A DNA stretch of 42,790 nucleotides from assembly GCA_947627215.1 (NCBI GenBank), contig CANQVD010000031.1:1-42790 (forward strand), read 5' to 3'. The stretch is from an uncultured Eisenbergiella sp. Its GTDB lineage: Bacteria; Bacillota; Clostridia; Lachnospirales; Lachnospiraceae. Position 1 is the first letter of the stretch; the number at the start of each line of letters is the position of its first letter. Shown here piece after piece: positions 1 through 8,600 of the stretch. The notes beneath the pieces were generated by a model, which ran no database searches, was not told the DNA's origin, and worked only from the letters and a program-made list of their open reading frames with translations. The position numbers and the translations under genes were made by a program.

Positions 1-762
1 GTCTGCCTCTGCGATATCACGGTGGAGCTCGCCCAGGGCGGCAAGGCCAGGATCCAGAAGAACATCAATTTCCTGGTCGGAAAAGAGAAGATCTCCCAGG
101 AAAAGGGCGAGGAGATCATGGGCAAGATCGTCTGCGGATTAAAGGACATCTGCACGGACTGCGATATGATCATCGAGGTCGCCCCCGAGAAGATGGAGAT
201 CAAGAAGACTACCTTCAAAGAGCTGACGGCGATCGTGAAGCCGGAGTGCATTTTCGCCTCCAATACCTCTTCCCTGTCCATCACCGAGATGGGCGCGGGC
301 CTCGACAGGCCGCTGATCGGCATGCATTTCTTCAATCCTGCCGACAGGATGAAGCTGGTGGAAGTGATCGCCGGTGAGAACACTCCCGCGGAGCTGGTGG
401 AGAAGATCAAGACGATCGCGGCACAGATCGGCAAGACCCCCGTGGAAGTCAAAGAGGCTCCCGGATTTGTGGTCAACAAGATCCTGATCCCCATGATCAA
501 TGAGGCCATCGGCATCTATGCGGACGGCATCGCGTCCGTAGAGGACATCGACACCGCCATGAAGCTGGGCGCTTCCCATCCCATGGGCCCGCTGGCGCTG
601 GGCGATCTGGTCGGCCTAGATATCGTTCTGGCGATCATGGAAGTGCTGCAGTCCGAGACCGGCGATCCCAAGTACCGCCCGCATCCCCTTCTCCGCAAGA
701 TGGTGCGCGCCGGCAAGCTGGGCAAGAAGACCGGCGTCGGGTTCTATAATTACGCAAAATAA
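1..762 (+). CDS. hbd: 3-hydroxybutyryl-CoA dehydrogenase, 5'-truncated by the window edge
   Basis: NAD(P)-dependent cytoplasmic enzyme that reduces acetoacetyl-CoA to 3-hydroxybutyryl-CoA in butyrate synthesis. The reading frame is open from base 1, so the N-terminal Rossmann strand with its GxGxxG (roughly 28 residues) lies outside the window. Visible family signatures are ASNTSSLSITE, GMHFFNPADRMKLVEV (catalytic His in HFFNP), APGFVVNKILIPMINEA and a C-terminal GKKTGVGFYNY. The TAA stop is followed by a hairpin and, 149 bases later, by bcd. Order hbd-bcd-etfB-etfA is that of Lachnospiraceae butyrate operons; thl and crt are expected upstream, out of view. The identification is secure. Confidence 0.96.
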   Translation, partial: VCLCDITVELAQGGKARIQKNINFLVGKEKISQEKGEEIMGKIVCGLKDICTDCDMIIEVAPEKMEIKKTTFKELTAIVKPECIFASNTSSLSITEMGAGLDRPLIGMHFFNPADRMKLVEVIAGENTPAELVEKIKTIAAQIGKTPVEVKEAPGFVVNKILIPMINEAIGIYADGIASVEDIDTAMKLGASHPMGPLALGDLVGLDIVLAIMEVLQSETGDPKYRPHPLLRKMVRAGKLGKKTGVGFYNYAK

Positions 763-772
763 AAAGGCAGAC

Positions 773-812
773 TGCGCCGGATGCGGCCGCTTGGCGGCTC
801 GCCTCCGGCGCA
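773..812 (+). other. hbd-bcd intercistronic hairpin
   Basis: A 9-bp inverted repeat (TGCGCCGGA at 773-781, TCCGGCGCA at 804-812) encloses a second GC-rich stem. No T-run follows, so it is more likely an RNA-stability or processing structure than a terminator. Confidence 0.5.
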
Positions 813-911
813 TGATCACGACAGGAAGACTTCGGACCGCTCCGGGCCCGGCAGCCGCATCCGGCGGTAAAGCCTTCCGGTCAGTAAGTATAGTGTGGAG
901 GAAAGACAGAC

Positions 912-2063
912 ATGGATTTTATGTTGGATAAGAAACATGAAATGGCGAGACAGCTCTTTAAAGAGTTTGCCGAAAAAGAAGTGAAGCCCCTGGCTCAGGA
1001 AGTGGATGAGACCGAAGAGTTCCCCAGGGTGACCGTCGATAAGATGGTCAAGGCCGGCTTCATGGGCATCCCGGTCCCGAAGGAGTACGGCGGGCAGGGC
1101 TGCGATCCGCTGACCTATGTGATGTGCGTGGAAGAGCTTTCCAAGGTCTGCGGCACCACAGGCGTTATCGTTTCCGCGCATACGTCCCTTTGCTGCGATC
1201 CGATCCTGACCTTCGGCACAGAGGAGCAGAAGCAGAAATTCCTGGTTCCGCTGGCGAAGGGCGAAAAGCTGGGCGCGTTCGGCCTGACCGAGCCCGGTGC
1301 CGGTACGGATGCGCAGGGACAGCAGACCAAGGCCGTTCTGGACGGCGATGAGTGGGTGCTCAACGGCTCCAAATGCTTCATCACCAACGGCAAAGAGGCG
1401 GATGTCTACGTGATCTTCGCCGTGACCGGCATGGTCGAGAAGCGCGGCAGGATGCAGAAAGAGATCTCCGCGTTCATCGTGGAAAAAGGGACCTCCGGAT
1501 TTACCTTCGGCACCAAGGAAAAGAAGATGGGTATCCGCGGCTCCTCTACCTATGAGCTGATCTTTCAGGACTGCAGGATCCCGAAGGAGAACCTGCTGGG
1601 CCAGAAGGGCAAGGGCTTCAATATCGCCATGCATACGCTGGACGGCGGCCGTATCGGCATCGCCTCCCAGGCGCTGGGCATCGCGGAGGGCGCTCTGGAG
1701 TCCACGATCAACTATGTAAAAGAGAGAAAGCAGTTCGGCAGAGCCATCGCGGCGTTCCAGAACACCCAGTTCCAGCTCGCCGATATGGCGACCAAGGTGC
1801 AGGCCGCACAGCTGCTGGTCTATAAGGCGGCTATGGCGAAGGCCACCCAGAAGACCTACTCTGTAGAGGCGGCCATGGCGAAGCTGTATGCAGCGGAGAC
1901 GGCCATGGAAGTCACCACCAAGGCGGTCCAGCTCCACGGCGGCTACGGCTATACCAGAGAGTATGATGTGGAGCGCATGATGCGCGATGCCAAGATCACG
2001 GAGATCTATGAGGGAACCAGTGAAGTGCAGAGGATGGTCATTTCCAGCGCGCTGCTGAAATAA
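912..2063 (+). CDS. bcd: butyryl-CoA dehydrogenase (short-chain acyl-CoA dehydrogenase)
   Basis: FAD enzyme that reduces crotonyl-CoA to butyryl-CoA, in clostridia as a complex with EtfAB that also reduces ferredoxin. Length is 383 residues, the usual size. Seen are the flavin/substrate loop [15 protein letters not shown], the acyl-CoA dehydrogenase segment [21 protein letters not shown], the [10 protein letters not shown] motif, and IYEGTSEVQ near the C terminus, which holds the catalytic glutamate. The ATG has a GGAGG nine bases upstream. It sits between hbd and etfB, where a butyrate-pathway Bcd belongs. Bifurcation itself is inferred from the family and the linked etf genes. Confidence 0.96.
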   Translation: MDFMLDKKHEMARQLFKEFAEKEVKPLAQEVDETEEFPRVTVDKMVKAGFMGIPVPKEYGGQGCDPLTYVMCVEELSKVCGTTGVIVSAHTSLCCDPILTFGTEEQKQKFLVPLAKGEKLGAFGLTEPGAGTDAQGQQTKAVLDGDEWVLNGSKCFITNGKEADVYVIFAVTGMVEKRGRMQKEISAFIVEKGTSGFTFGTKEKKMGIRGSSTYELIFQDCRIPKENLLGQKGKGFNIAMHTLDGGRIGIASQALGIAEGALESTINYVKERKQFGRAIAAFQNTQFQLADMATKVQAAQLLVYKAAMAKATQKTYSVEAAMAKLYAAETAMEVTTKAVQLHGGYGYTREYDVERMMRDAKITEIYEGTSEVQRMVISSALLK

Positions 2064-2101
2064 GACGCCAGCCTGTGCGGGACGGTGCGGAATACGGCGT
2101 C
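2064..2101 (+). other. bcd-etfB intercistronic hairpin
   Basis: GACGCC directly after the bcd stop can pair with GGCGTC at 2096-2101, enclosing further GC-rich sequence. There is no T-run. Like the hbd-bcd hairpin it may set relative transcript stability. Confidence 0.35.
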
Positions 2102-2163
2102 CCGGCCGCGGGCGGAGCGGTTTCCCATATTTTGCAAAACTAAAGTAAGGAGAGATTCACACA

Positions 2164-2946
2164 ATGAAAATCGTTGTTTGTATTAAACAGGTTCCCGATA
2201 CCAAGGGCGGCGTGAAATTCAATCCCGACGGTACGCTGGACAGGAGCGCGATGCTGGCGATTATGAACCCCGACGACAAGGCCGGGCTGGAAGCGGCATT
2301 GAGATTAAAGGATCAGTACGGCGCGGAAGTGACCGTCATCACCATGGGACTTCCCAAGGCGGAGGATGTGCTGCGTGAGGCGCTGGCCATGGGCGCCGAC
2401 AAGGGCATCCTTGTGACGGACAGAGTGCTGGGCGGCGCGGATACCTGGGCGACCAGCCAGACGCTGGCGGGCGCGATCCGCAATCTGGACTATGATCTGA
2501 TCATCACGGGCCGTCAGGCTATCGACGGCGATACTGCGCAGGTCGGCCCTCAGCTTTCCGAGCATCTGAACATTCCGGTCATCAGCTATGCGCAGAAGAT
2601 CGAGATCGACGGCGATTCCGTCATCGTGGAGCGCCAGTATGACGACAGATATCATGTGCTCAAGGCCAAGATGCCCTGCCTGATCACCGCTCTGGCAGAG
2701 CTCAATGAGCCCCGTTATATGACGCCCGGCGGCATTTTCGATGCTTACGATGCTGAGATCACCGTCTGGGGCAGGGCGAATCTGGTGGACACGCTGGATT
2801 CCAACCTGGGCCTGAAGGGTTCTCCGACCCAGATCGCCAAGGCCTCCGATAAGGTGCGCAAGGGCGCCGGTGAGAAGGTTTCCCTGGATCCGACGGAATC
2901 CGTGGACTATATCATGGATAAGCTGCTGACCAAACATGTGATTTAA
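2164..2946 (+). CDS. etfB: electron transfer flavoprotein, beta subunit
   Basis: Smaller subunit of the EtfAB heterodimer, which receives electrons from NADH and passes them to Bcd and, in bifurcating clostridial systems, to ferredoxin. The 260-residue length is normal. It opens with the typical MKIVVCIKQVPDT and carries the beta-subunit signature TGRQAIDGDTAQVGPQLSEH around residue 117-136, which binds the AMP/FAD moiety. The ATG follows AAGGAGAG at a suitable distance. It is separated from etfA by only 15 bases, as expected for translationally matched subunits. Confidence 0.96.
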   Translation: MKIVVCIKQVPDTKGGVKFNPDGTLDRSAMLAIMNPDDKAGLEAALRLKDQYGAEVTVITMGLPKAEDVLREALAMGADKGILVTDRVLGGADTWATSQTLAGAIRNLDYDLIITGRQAIDGDTAQVGPQLSEHLNIPVISYAQKIEIDGDSVIVERQYDDRYHVLKAKMPCLITALAELNEPRYMTPGGIFDAYDAEITVWGRANLVDTLDSNLGLKGSPTQIAKASDKVRKGAGEKVSLDPTESVDYIMDKLLTKHVI

Positions 2947-2961
2947 AATATAAGGAAAAGA

Positions 2962-4017
2962 GTGGTGAACGAAATGAACTTAGAAGAATATAAAGGCGTA
3001 TTTGTCTTTGCGCAGCAGGTGGACAATGAACTGAGCAGCATCGCGCTGGAGCTGGTGGGCAAAGGAAAAGATCTGGCGAAGGATCTGGGCACGGAGGTGA
3101 CCGCCGTCCTGATCGGCAGCGGCGTGAAGGGTCTTTGTACCGAGCTGGCGGAGTACGGCGCGGACAGGATCATCCTGGTGGACGATCCCGAACTGAAGGA
3201 GTACAGGACGGAGCCCTACGCGCACGCCCTGGCCGAGGTGATCAAAACATACAAACCCGAGATCATGCTGATCGGCGCCACCGCCATCGGCCGCGATCTG
3301 GGTCCCCGCGTTTCCGCCAGGATCCATACCGGTCTGACCGCGGACTGCACGCAGCTGGATATCGGCGATTTCCCGATCAATCCGATCCCCGGCAAGGAGC
3401 AGAAGCACAATCAGCTGCTGATGACCCGTCCCGCTTTCGGCGGCAATACCATCGCGACCATCGCTTGCCCGGAGTTCCGCCCGCAGATGGCTACGGTCCG
3501 TCCCGGCGTCATGCAGAAGGCGCCCCGCGTGGAAGGCGCGCAGGCTGTCATTGAGGAGTTCAATCCCGGCTTTGTGCCCGATCATAAATATGTGGAGATC
3601 CTGAAGATCGTGAAGGCCGTATCCGATGTGGAAGACATCATGGATGCCAAGATCCTGGTTTCCGGCGGCCGCGGCGTGGGAAGCCCCGAGAACTTCAAGC
3701 TGCTGGAGGATCTGGCGGCGGCCATCGGCGGCACCGTGAGCTGTTCCCGTGCGGTCGTGGACGCTGGATGGAAGCCCAAGGCGCTGCAGGTGGGTCAGAC
3801 CGGCAAGACCGTCCGCCCTCATGTGTATTTCGCCATCGGCATTTCCGGCGCGATCCAGCATCTGGCGGGCATGGAGGAGTCCGATATCATCATCGCCATC
3901 AACAAGGATGAGACGGCTCCCATCTTCGACGTGGCCGATTACGGCGTGGTAGGCGATCTGAACAAGATCGTGCCTGTGCTGACCGAGAAGATCAAAGAGG
4001 CGAGAGCGAAGAAATAA
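2962..4017 (+). CDS. etfA: electron transfer flavoprotein, alpha subunit
   Basis: Larger subunit of EtfAB, carrying the FAD of domain II that docks with Bcd. The C-terminal FAD signature is complete: [20 protein letters not shown], then [30 protein letters not shown]. The start is uncertain. GTG at 2962 or 2965 lies 5-8 bases after AAGGA, while ATG at 2974 gives the more typical N terminus [12 protein letters not shown] but has only a GGTGA five bases before it. The gene ends the butyrate operon; a GC-rich hairpin follows, and then the accessory region begins. Confidence 0.95.
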   Translation: MVNEMNLEEYKGVFVFAQQVDNELSSIALELVGKGKDLAKDLGTEVTAVLIGSGVKGLCTELAEYGADRIILVDDPELKEYRTEPYAHALAEVIKTYKPEIMLIGATAIGRDLGPRVSARIHTGLTADCTQLDIGDFPINPIPGKEQKHNQLLMTRPAFGGNTIATIACPEFRPQMATVRPGVMQKAPRVEGAQAVIEEFNPGFVPDHKYVEILKIVKAVSDVEDIMDAKILVSGGRGVGSPENFKLLEDLAAAIGGTVSCSRAVVDAGWKPKALQVGQTGKTVRPHVYFAIGISGAIQHLAGMEESDIIIAINKDETAPIFDVADYGVVGDLNKIVPVLTEKIKEARAKK

Positions 4018-4054
4018 TTCAGGTTCAATGAGGGGATAAAGGGCGCGGCGAAGC

Positions 4055-4109
4055 GGGCGGCGCACTGCTCCGGCTCCGGCGGGGAGCGGGGAATGTGCCG
4101 CCCACTTTT
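4055..4109 (+). terminator. possible terminator after etfA
   Basis: GGGCGGC at 4055-4061 pairs with GCCGCCC at 4097-4103; an inner GCTCC/GGAGC stem lies inside, and a short TTTT follows. The T-run is weak, so termination is probable rather than certain. The rest of 4018-4170 shows no gene and no recognised attachment site. Confidence 0.4.
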
Positions 4110-4170
4110 GAGTAGCAGCTCCAATCTGCATTCTGCCTGACGGGAAGGCGGGAGGGTATCACAAAAAAAG

Positions 4171-4199
4171 TTGCATCACCGCGACAACTGTGCTATACT
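4171..4199 (+). promoter_or_regulatory. cassette 1 promoter (TTGCAT-17-TATACT)
   Basis: -35 TTGCAT at 4171-4176 and -10 TATACT at 4194-4199 are 17 bases apart. It is the first of five near-identical promoters in this region. The leader after it (GATATTGTAAAAATTT, then GTGTATAATTATC) is conserved in the other copies and runs into the terminator at 4239. Confidence 0.8.
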
Positions 4200-4238
4200 G
4201 ATATTGTAAAAATTTCATTCCGTGTATAATTATCTTTT

Positions 4239-4269
4239 AGAGCAGACTTTCACAGCCTGCTCTTTTTTT
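4239..4269 (+). terminator. cassette 1 leader terminator, followed by ribosome site and mini-hairpin
   Basis: AGAGCAG at 4239-4245 pairs with CTGCTCT at 4257-4263 and runs into seven T residues. It lies only about 35 bases downstream of the expected transcription start, so it acts either as an attenuator or as the end of a small RNA. It is followed by AAAGGAGG (4283-4290) and a mini-hairpin GCCT-GAAA-GGGC (4292-4303) with no start codon near. Confidence 0.8.
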
Positions 4270-4371
4270 GTTTTAAAAAAAGAAAGGAGGCGCCTGAAAG
4301 GGCAGAGAAAAACACACGGATGGAACCGTAACTGTAAACAGCCCATCAGGGCAATGGAAAAGGAGAAACGT

Positions 4372-5310
4372 ATGGTAAACAAGGATTTCTATCCTACGCC
4401 TGCGGCGCTGCTGGATGCGGTCACTGCGGGAGTGAGGTGGGAAGCTCTCGGAACGGTCCTGGAACCGGAAGCGGGCATGGGCGACATCGTCGAGTATGTC
4501 ATGAAGAGATACCGGATGCGCACAGACTGTGAGCTGGATGTGGACTGCGTTGAGCTGGATCCCGCCCTGCAGAAGATCCTGCGGCAGAAAGGATACCGGC
4601 TGGTGCACGATGATTTCCTGACGTATCAGACGCATAAGCAGTACGACCTGATCATCATGAACCCGCCGTTCTCCAACGGCGCCGCTCATCTGACAAAGGC
4701 ACTGCAGATGCAGGAAGACGGCGGAAACATCATCTGTATCCTGAACGCTGAGACGATCCGCAATCCATGGACGAACGAGAGGAAGGCACTGGTGACCCGG
4801 CTGGGTCAGCTGAACGCCCAGATCTCTTACATGGAGGGCGGATTTGTTCATGCAGACCGGCCTACAGACGTGGAGATCGCGGTGGTCAAAGTCTCAGTGC
4901 CGAAGATAGTCAGATTCCAAACTAAGAAGGAGTTTGATAAGTTCCGTTGGAAGACAGCCGCTGAGGCATACCTCATTTGGCAGAAGAAACAATACCTAAA
5001 GCTGCCGTCAGCCGAAAAGAGACCGACAGCGGACGTCCGGTACGATATGCGTCAGTATCACTTCCACCGGTACAATACGGAAGAATACCTGGATCGAGCC
5101 GTTCTCAGAGACATGTCCACCAACGGGGAGACAGTGGAGTTCTCCATTCCCTGGAAAAAGGACCTCCGGATCGATGATGTGATCGACAAGAGCGGTTATA
5201 TCATCCTGTTCCACCAGGAGGACCTCAAAAAGAAAGCGAATATGCTCAGAGCGGAGCGCAGTAAATCAGGCAGATGCCCTGAAGAAAGGAGATGTTATGA
5301 AAAGCAATGA
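4372..5310 (+). CDS. class I DNA methyltransferase (YPTP/NPPF type) with C-terminal domain shared with the next gene
   Basis: Probable SAM-dependent DNA adenine methyltransferase. FYPTP at residues 6-10 is the usual opening of plasmid and phage methylases of this kind; motif I reads EPEAGMGD (31-38) and catalytic motif IV NPPF (97-100). ATG 4372 is preferred because AGGAG lies six bases upstream; ATG 4354 in frame has a poorer site. Residues about 190-290 are clearly homologous to residues 117-226 of the following protein (both have YLIWQ, QYLK, then RY and VSLRD or AVLRD blocks), so an accessory domain is fused here. No cognate restriction enzyme is adjacent. First gene behind cassette 1. 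Confidence 0.75.
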   Translation: MVNKDFYPTPAALLDAVTAGVRWEALGTVLEPEAGMGDIVEYVMKRYRMRTDCELDVDCVELDPALQKILRQKGYRLVHDDFLTYQTHKQYDLIIMNPPFSNGAAHLTKALQMQEDGGNIICILNAETIRNPWTNERKALVTRLGQLNAQISYMEGGFVHADRPTDVEIAVVKVSVPKIVRFQTKKEFDKFRWKTAAEAYLIWQKKQYLKLPSAEKRPTADVRYDMRQYHFHRYNTEEYLDRAVLRDMSTNGETVEFSIPWKKDLRIDDVIDKSGYIILFHQEDLKKKANMLRAERSKSGRCPEERRCYEKQ

Positions 5311-6277
5311 GATCACCAGGGAGCTCCTGCAGAAATGCAGGGGCGCCTTTGTGGACCTGCACTTCATGTACGGGTTCGATTTTGAGAAGCCTTTCGGCAT
5401 TACCAGCGTGGAGGGTTCTTTCACAGTCGCGAAGGTCATGAAAGCTGCCGCTGCTGCGGGGCCGAAGTCCGGTGTCAGTTACATACCGGGACATCAGGTC
5501 CTCGTACTGATCACCTACTCGGATGATTGGAACGGCTTCCTGACAGCAGCTGTTGCGTATGGGAAGGTGAAGATCGAAGAACGCCCGGTTCCCGGATACC
5601 ATTGGGACAAGCGTAAACTGGCACAGTTTTATAACAAGAGTCAGTTTGAGGAAGTCCGCAAGAAACTTTGGGGAAGGGACAAGACCTACCTCATCTGGCA
5701 GGATGTGCAGTACCTGAAGATCCCCCCTCTCGAAAAGGAGCCGACGGAATACGGCAGATATGAGCTGATCACCCCATATGTCACCGTCTTTATGGCCATG
5801 TCATATGTGGAGCGCGTGTCCCTTCGGGATAAGTCCTCTAAGGGTGAGCTGATCGAGTTCAGCCTCCCGCTGGGCTTTGCCGGCGCACACGATCCTTCGG
5901 AGATCATCGACCGGAGCGGGAACCTCATCTATCCTCACCGCTCGGAGCTGAGACGCAGGGCGGCGCAGAATAAGAGGGAGCACGACCGTCAGGAGTTCCT
6001 CGCGACCGACCACAGCGGCAAGGTGGAGGAACTGCAGAGGCTGGCCGCTGAATGGAAAACCAAGATTCTGAAGGACCTCGCGGCCGCAGAGACAGGCGAA
6101 CAACTGAAAAGCGCTGCGGAAGAACTGTCACGCTGGAAAGGGCTGACCGGCTCCGTACTCGACCTGGAGTTTTTCAGGGATAAGGTACAGGGAAAGCAGT
6201 TCAGCAGCAACGCAGAGTGCGAGCAGTTCTATCAGCGAATACGTGGACAGCTCACGGCCTGGAGACAGGCTGTGTGA
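5297..6277 (+). CDS. hypothetical protein sharing the C-terminal domain of the adjacent methyltransferase
   Basis: A 326-residue protein of unknown function, overlapping the methyltransferase gene by 14 bases with GAAAGGAG before its ATG. Residues 1-110 match nothing I recognise. Residues 117-226 align with the C-terminal part of the upstream methylase (YLIWQDVQYLKIPP against YLIWQKKQYLKLPS, DRSGNLI against DKSGYII). Residues 230-300 are charged and probably helical or coiled coil. The shared domain and tight coupling suggest that both proteins act on the same substrate or complex, with this one lacking the catalytic domain. Confidence 0.6.
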   Translation: MKSNEITRELLQKCRGAFVDLHFMYGFDFEKPFGITSVEGSFTVAKVMKAAAAAGPKSGVSYIPGHQVLVLITYSDDWNGFLTAAVAYGKVKIEERPVPGYHWDKRKLAQFYNKSQFEEVRKKLWGRDKTYLIWQDVQYLKIPPLEKEPTEYGRYELITPYVTVFMAMSYVERVSLRDKSSKGELIEFSLPLGFAGAHDPSEIIDRSGNLIYPHRSELRRRAAQNKREHDRQEFLATDHSGKVEELQRLAAEWKTKILKDLAAAETGEQLKSAAEELSRWKGLTGSVLDLEFFRDKVQGKQFSSNAECEQFYQRIRGQLTAWRQAV

Positions 6278-6381
6278 GCTGGGAACGTTCCTCAAACAAA
6301 AAAACTGAATAGGGAAAAAGCGGTAGGCGCCGCAGGAAAAAGAAAGGAGAAGGGCTGAAGGAGAAAGGAGTAACAGCAACA

Positions 6382-6942
6382 ATGGCAGATCTGGCATTCC
6401 GCTTCCGCACAAACTATTTCCATGTCATGGACGTGCCCGCGTTCCTGCGCCTCATGCGCACCGCCGACTTCACTCTGGAAAATTCCAAGCTTTGGCTGGC
6501 ACGCGGACCGAAAGGCGATGCCGTCTATGCTTTTGGTTCTGAAGAGGGCATTCTTTCCGATTGCACGGACAATGCCGTCATCCTGCTCTCCAAATATGGG
6601 TATCGGGAAGATTTCCCCATCCGGGACAACGATGAGAAATGGTCCGAGTACAACAGCAGGCTCAGCGAATGGTGTAAAGCCAACGAGATCGACTTCGGAG
6701 CCTGCGAATATGCGGAGTATGACGAGGCATCCAAATCACTGATCGAACAGCTCCAGAAACTGCTCCCCATGGATGATCTTATCGTCATCACCGAGATCGG
6801 CTGTCAGAAACTCCAGTACCTCTGGGGAGATGTGCAGGTCATCACCCGCACGGACGTCCAATATGTTTCCTTGGAATCCGCCGCACGGGACATGTGTGAG
6901 AAGATGATGGAGTCTCAGAACAGGACCAAAGTGGACAACTGA
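6382..6942 (+). CDS. hypothetical protein, 186 residues
   Basis: Last gene of the cluster behind cassette 1. It starts with MADLAFRFRTNYFHVMD after AAAGGAG with an 11-base spacer. The protein is acidic, without signal peptide or membrane segment, and I do not recognise the family. A central acidic stretch (residues 95-120) and a hydrophobic LIVITEIG strand near residue 135 suggest a compact soluble protein. No terminator follows; cassette 2 begins 18 bases after the stop. Confidence 0.55.
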   Translation: MADLAFRFRTNYFHVMDVPAFLRLMRTADFTLENSKLWLARGPKGDAVYAFGSEEGILSDCTDNAVILLSKYGYREDFPIRDNDEKWSEYNSRLSEWCKANEIDFGACEYAEYDEASKSLIEQLQKLLPMDDLIVITEIGCQKLQYLWGDVQVITRTDVQYVSLESAARDMCEKMMESQNRTKVDN

Positions 6943-6959
6943 GCGCTCGAACAAAACAG

Positions 6960-6988
6960 TTGCGCCATTAGAACGTCTGTGGTATACT
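6960..6988 (+). promoter_or_regulatory. cassette 2 promoter (TTGCGC-17-TATACT)
   Basis: -35 TTGCGC at 6960-6965 and -10 TATACT at 6983-6988, spaced 17. The downstream leader (TATTGTAAAAATTTT, GTGTATAGTTTTC) matches cassettes 1, 4 and 5. Confidence 0.8.
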
Positions 6989-7028
6989 GTTATTGTAAAA
7001 ATTTTATCCCGTGTATAGTTTTCTTTTA

Positions 7029-7059
7029 AGAGCAGACTTTCATAGCCTGCTCTTTTTTT
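7029..7059 (+). terminator. cassette 2 leader terminator, followed by ribosome site and mini-hairpin
   Basis: AGAGCAG (7029-7035) pairs with CTGCTCT (7047-7053) and is followed by a T-run. AAAGGAGG (7072-7079) comes next, then ACCC-GAAA-GGGT (7081-7092), a perfect four-pair stem with a GNRA tetraloop. Bases 7093-7198 hold no gene that I can support. Confidence 0.8.
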
Positions 7060-7198
7060 ATGCAAAAAAGGAAAGGAGGCACCCGAAAGGGTAAACAGGA
7101 AAACAGGACACGGATTCCCGCTATGGGAGATAAGCAACTGTCAATGACCACACTGGTCAACGCGATTTCAAAGGGGCGAGACTCCGGAAAGGAGGAGC

Positions 7199-7447
7199 AT
7201 GATCTCAGATCCGATCACGATCACGAGCTTCAGCGAGGACAACCGTTCCCGCACAATCAAGAACAGCATGTACCGCATCTGCCGTACGGAGACAGGTGTC
7301 TGGTACATCAAGGAAGTGTACAACAATCCCGCAACGGGATCCTTCGCGATCGGCAGTGATTTTCACTGCAGGTCCCTGCGCAGGGTGATTAACCAGATCA
7401 ACCGGTTCAAAAAGGAGAAGGAGATCGTTTCGAGGAAGATCGGCTGA
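7199..7447 (+). CDS. small basic hypothetical protein, 82 residues
   Basis: ATG at 7199 follows AAAGGAGG at a short spacer, which decides this frame over an overlapping longer frame beginning near 7124. The protein opens with MISDPITITSF and ends in a Lys/Arg-rich tail (RFKKEKEIVSRKIG). The mix of short beta-like segments (YRICRTETGVWYIKEVYN) and basic C terminus would suit a nucleic-acid binding role, but no family was recognised. First gene behind cassette 2. Confidence 0.55.
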   Translation: MISDPITITSFSEDNRSRTIKNSMYRICRTETGVWYIKEVYNNPATGSFAIGSDFHCRSLRRVINQINRFKKEKEIVSRKIG

Positions 7448-7472
7448 AGGGCCGAAGAAAGGAGCTTTTATC

Positions 7473-8090
7473 ATGGAAGAAAGAAAGATAGTCAAGATCA
7501 CTGCAGGGAACGGCTACGTCGGGTTTCGGACCGCGGGCAGGAAGCACAGGTCGCCGCACATGTTCTACATGTCTGCACTGCGGCTGTCACAACTGGACAA
7601 GGGAGGGATCACCGTAAACGATATCCGTTCCTTCGCACAGGTATACCTGCGGTCAGCGAACACGGCAGAGATCCGGTTCACATGGTTGAACCAGCAGTGC
7701 TGCGAGAACGTCGCGGGCTATGTGGAGACGGTCTGCATTGACTACGCGGAGCTGAAAGAAATGGTCGAGATCAGCCTGGAAGGCGGCTCGGCGCAAAAGG
7801 TCCTGCTGGCAAGGGCAGAAAAAGCCCCGGCTCCCGCACTGGATTTTTCGGGTGCAGTGGATGAGCTCCATGACGTTCTGTCGGTGCCGGAAACCCGGAG
7901 GGCACTCTCAAAGGCCCTGCGCGATAACTTCAAGTGGTACGGTGCCAGGAGCATTCAGTTCTTTCCCGATTGGGATAAGTCCTTTGCGTTCCGTGAGGTA
8001 CGGATGGATGGGACTTACGGCATCAACGGCGGGCTGATCCTGCAGGAGAACACCAAGAAGAGCGGCTGGCGCTATCAGGTGCACACCTGA
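7473..8090 (+). CDS. hypothetical protein, 205 residues
   Basis: Starts MEERKIVKITAGNGYVGF after AAAGGAG; 25 bases separate it from the gene before. No signal peptide, membrane segment or catalytic motif is visible. The middle (residues 115-145) is helical and acidic; the C-terminal third (KWYGARSIQFFPDWDKSFAF) is aromatic-rich. It is followed by the conserved GGGCC hairpin that precedes the repeat-protein gene. Function unknown. Confidence 0.55.
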   Translation: MEERKIVKITAGNGYVGFRTAGRKHRSPHMFYMSALRLSQLDKGGITVNDIRSFAQVYLRSANTAEIRFTWLNQQCCENVAGYVETVCIDYAELKEMVEISLEGGSAQKVLLARAEKAPAPALDFSGAVDELHDVLSVPETRRALSKALRDNFKWYGARSIQFFPDWDKSFAFREVRMDGTYGINGGLILQENTKKSGWRYQVHT

Positions 8091-8114
8091 ACGATGACAG
8101 CTGCAAAAGTGAAG

Positions 8115-8135
8115 GGGCCTGCGGGAAGCGGGCCC
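8115..8135 (+). promoter_or_regulatory. ribosome-site-proximal GGGCC hairpin, copy 1
   Basis: GGGCCTGC (8115-8122) pairs with GCGGGCCC (8128-8135), including one T-G wobble, and is followed by AGAAAGGA and the ATG at 8154. Two further copies at 10406 and 11776 have the same shape and flanks with compensatory changes. Confidence 0.6.
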
Positions 8136-8153
8136 AGAAAGGAAAATGAGAGA

Positions 8154-8600
8154 ATGAACAAAAAATACGCAACTGTTGAAAACACAACAACGGAACATAT
8201 GGATCCCCAGGTGGTCGCTGCGGGCGACCACGGTACTGCCGCCGCTGCGGGCGATTTCGGATCCGCCACTGCGGGCTATGATGGGACCGCTGCCGCGGGC
8301 GATATGGGGACAGCCACAGTGGGCGAACGCGGGACTGCCATTGCCGGCTATAAGGGAAGTGCCACAGCAGGCGATTTCGGATCTGATGTTGCCGGCGAGA
8401 ACGGAGCCGCCACCAGCAGGGGACGGTCAGAGACCGGCAGGAACGGTCTTTCAGTTGCACGTGGGGTAGGATGCCGCGTAAAAGGCGGCATGGGCGCGCT
8501 CCTCGTGATCGGAGAAGAAAGGGAAAGCGACGAACTCGCCGCATGGAAAGCCGCAGTAGTGGATGGTCAACTTCTCACGACTAAAGTCGCGAGCTTGTGA
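8154..8600 (+). CDS. octapeptide-repeat protein with 3' end replaced by the IscB element
   Basis: A short paralogue of the repeat protein at 10440. It lacks the N-terminal DUF7666 domain, starting instead at MNKKYATVENTTTEHMDP, which aligns with the TTTEHTDP that precedes the repeats of the paralogue. About eight units of the pattern xATAGxxG follow (8211-8405), with one unit one residue longer. The conserved tail SRGRSETGRNGLSVARGVG and LAAWKAAVVDG then matches the paralogue until base about 8567, where the sequences diverge and nine unrelated residues (QLLTTKVAS and L) run into the IscB left hairpin. The original C terminus is not found after the element. Function unknown. Confidence 0.6.
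   Translation: MNKKYATVENTTTEHMDPQVVAAGDHGTAAAAGDFGSATAGYDGTAAAGDMGTATVGERGTAIAGYKGSATAGDFGSDVAGENGAATSRGRSETGRNGLSVARGVGCRVKGGMGALLVIGEERESDELAAWKAAVVDGQLLTTKVASL
8211..8405 (+). repeat. 24-bp coding repeats (about 8 units)
   Basis: In-frame 24-base units encoding [S/T]ATAGxxG-type octapeptides within the short paralogue. The units diverge in bases but keep Gly and Ala positions. Confidence 0.75.

Noticed and set aside
816-4131. Long minus-strand frames opposite bcd, etfB and etfA
   Set aside because: GC-rich codon use leaves the opposite strand open; the plus-strand genes are certain.
4110-4170. Attachment site for an integrative element next to etfA
   Set aside because: No matching direct repeat was found near 30.4 kb or 42 kb, there is no tRNA gene, and no integrase gene is in the window.
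4224-4229. TATAAT in the cassette 1 leader as a second -10 box
   Set aside because: The other copies read TATAGT, CATAAT or CATAGT at this place, and no -35 at proper distance is conserved.
4239-4303. Known riboswitch or T-box in the cassette leaders
   Set aside because: The leader before the terminator is only about 35-45 bases and lacks any aptamer or T-box motif I know.
7060-7359. Overlapping 99-codon frame after cassette 2
   Set aside because: It is low in protein-like character, has no well-placed ribosome site, and conflicts with the better supported gene at 7199.
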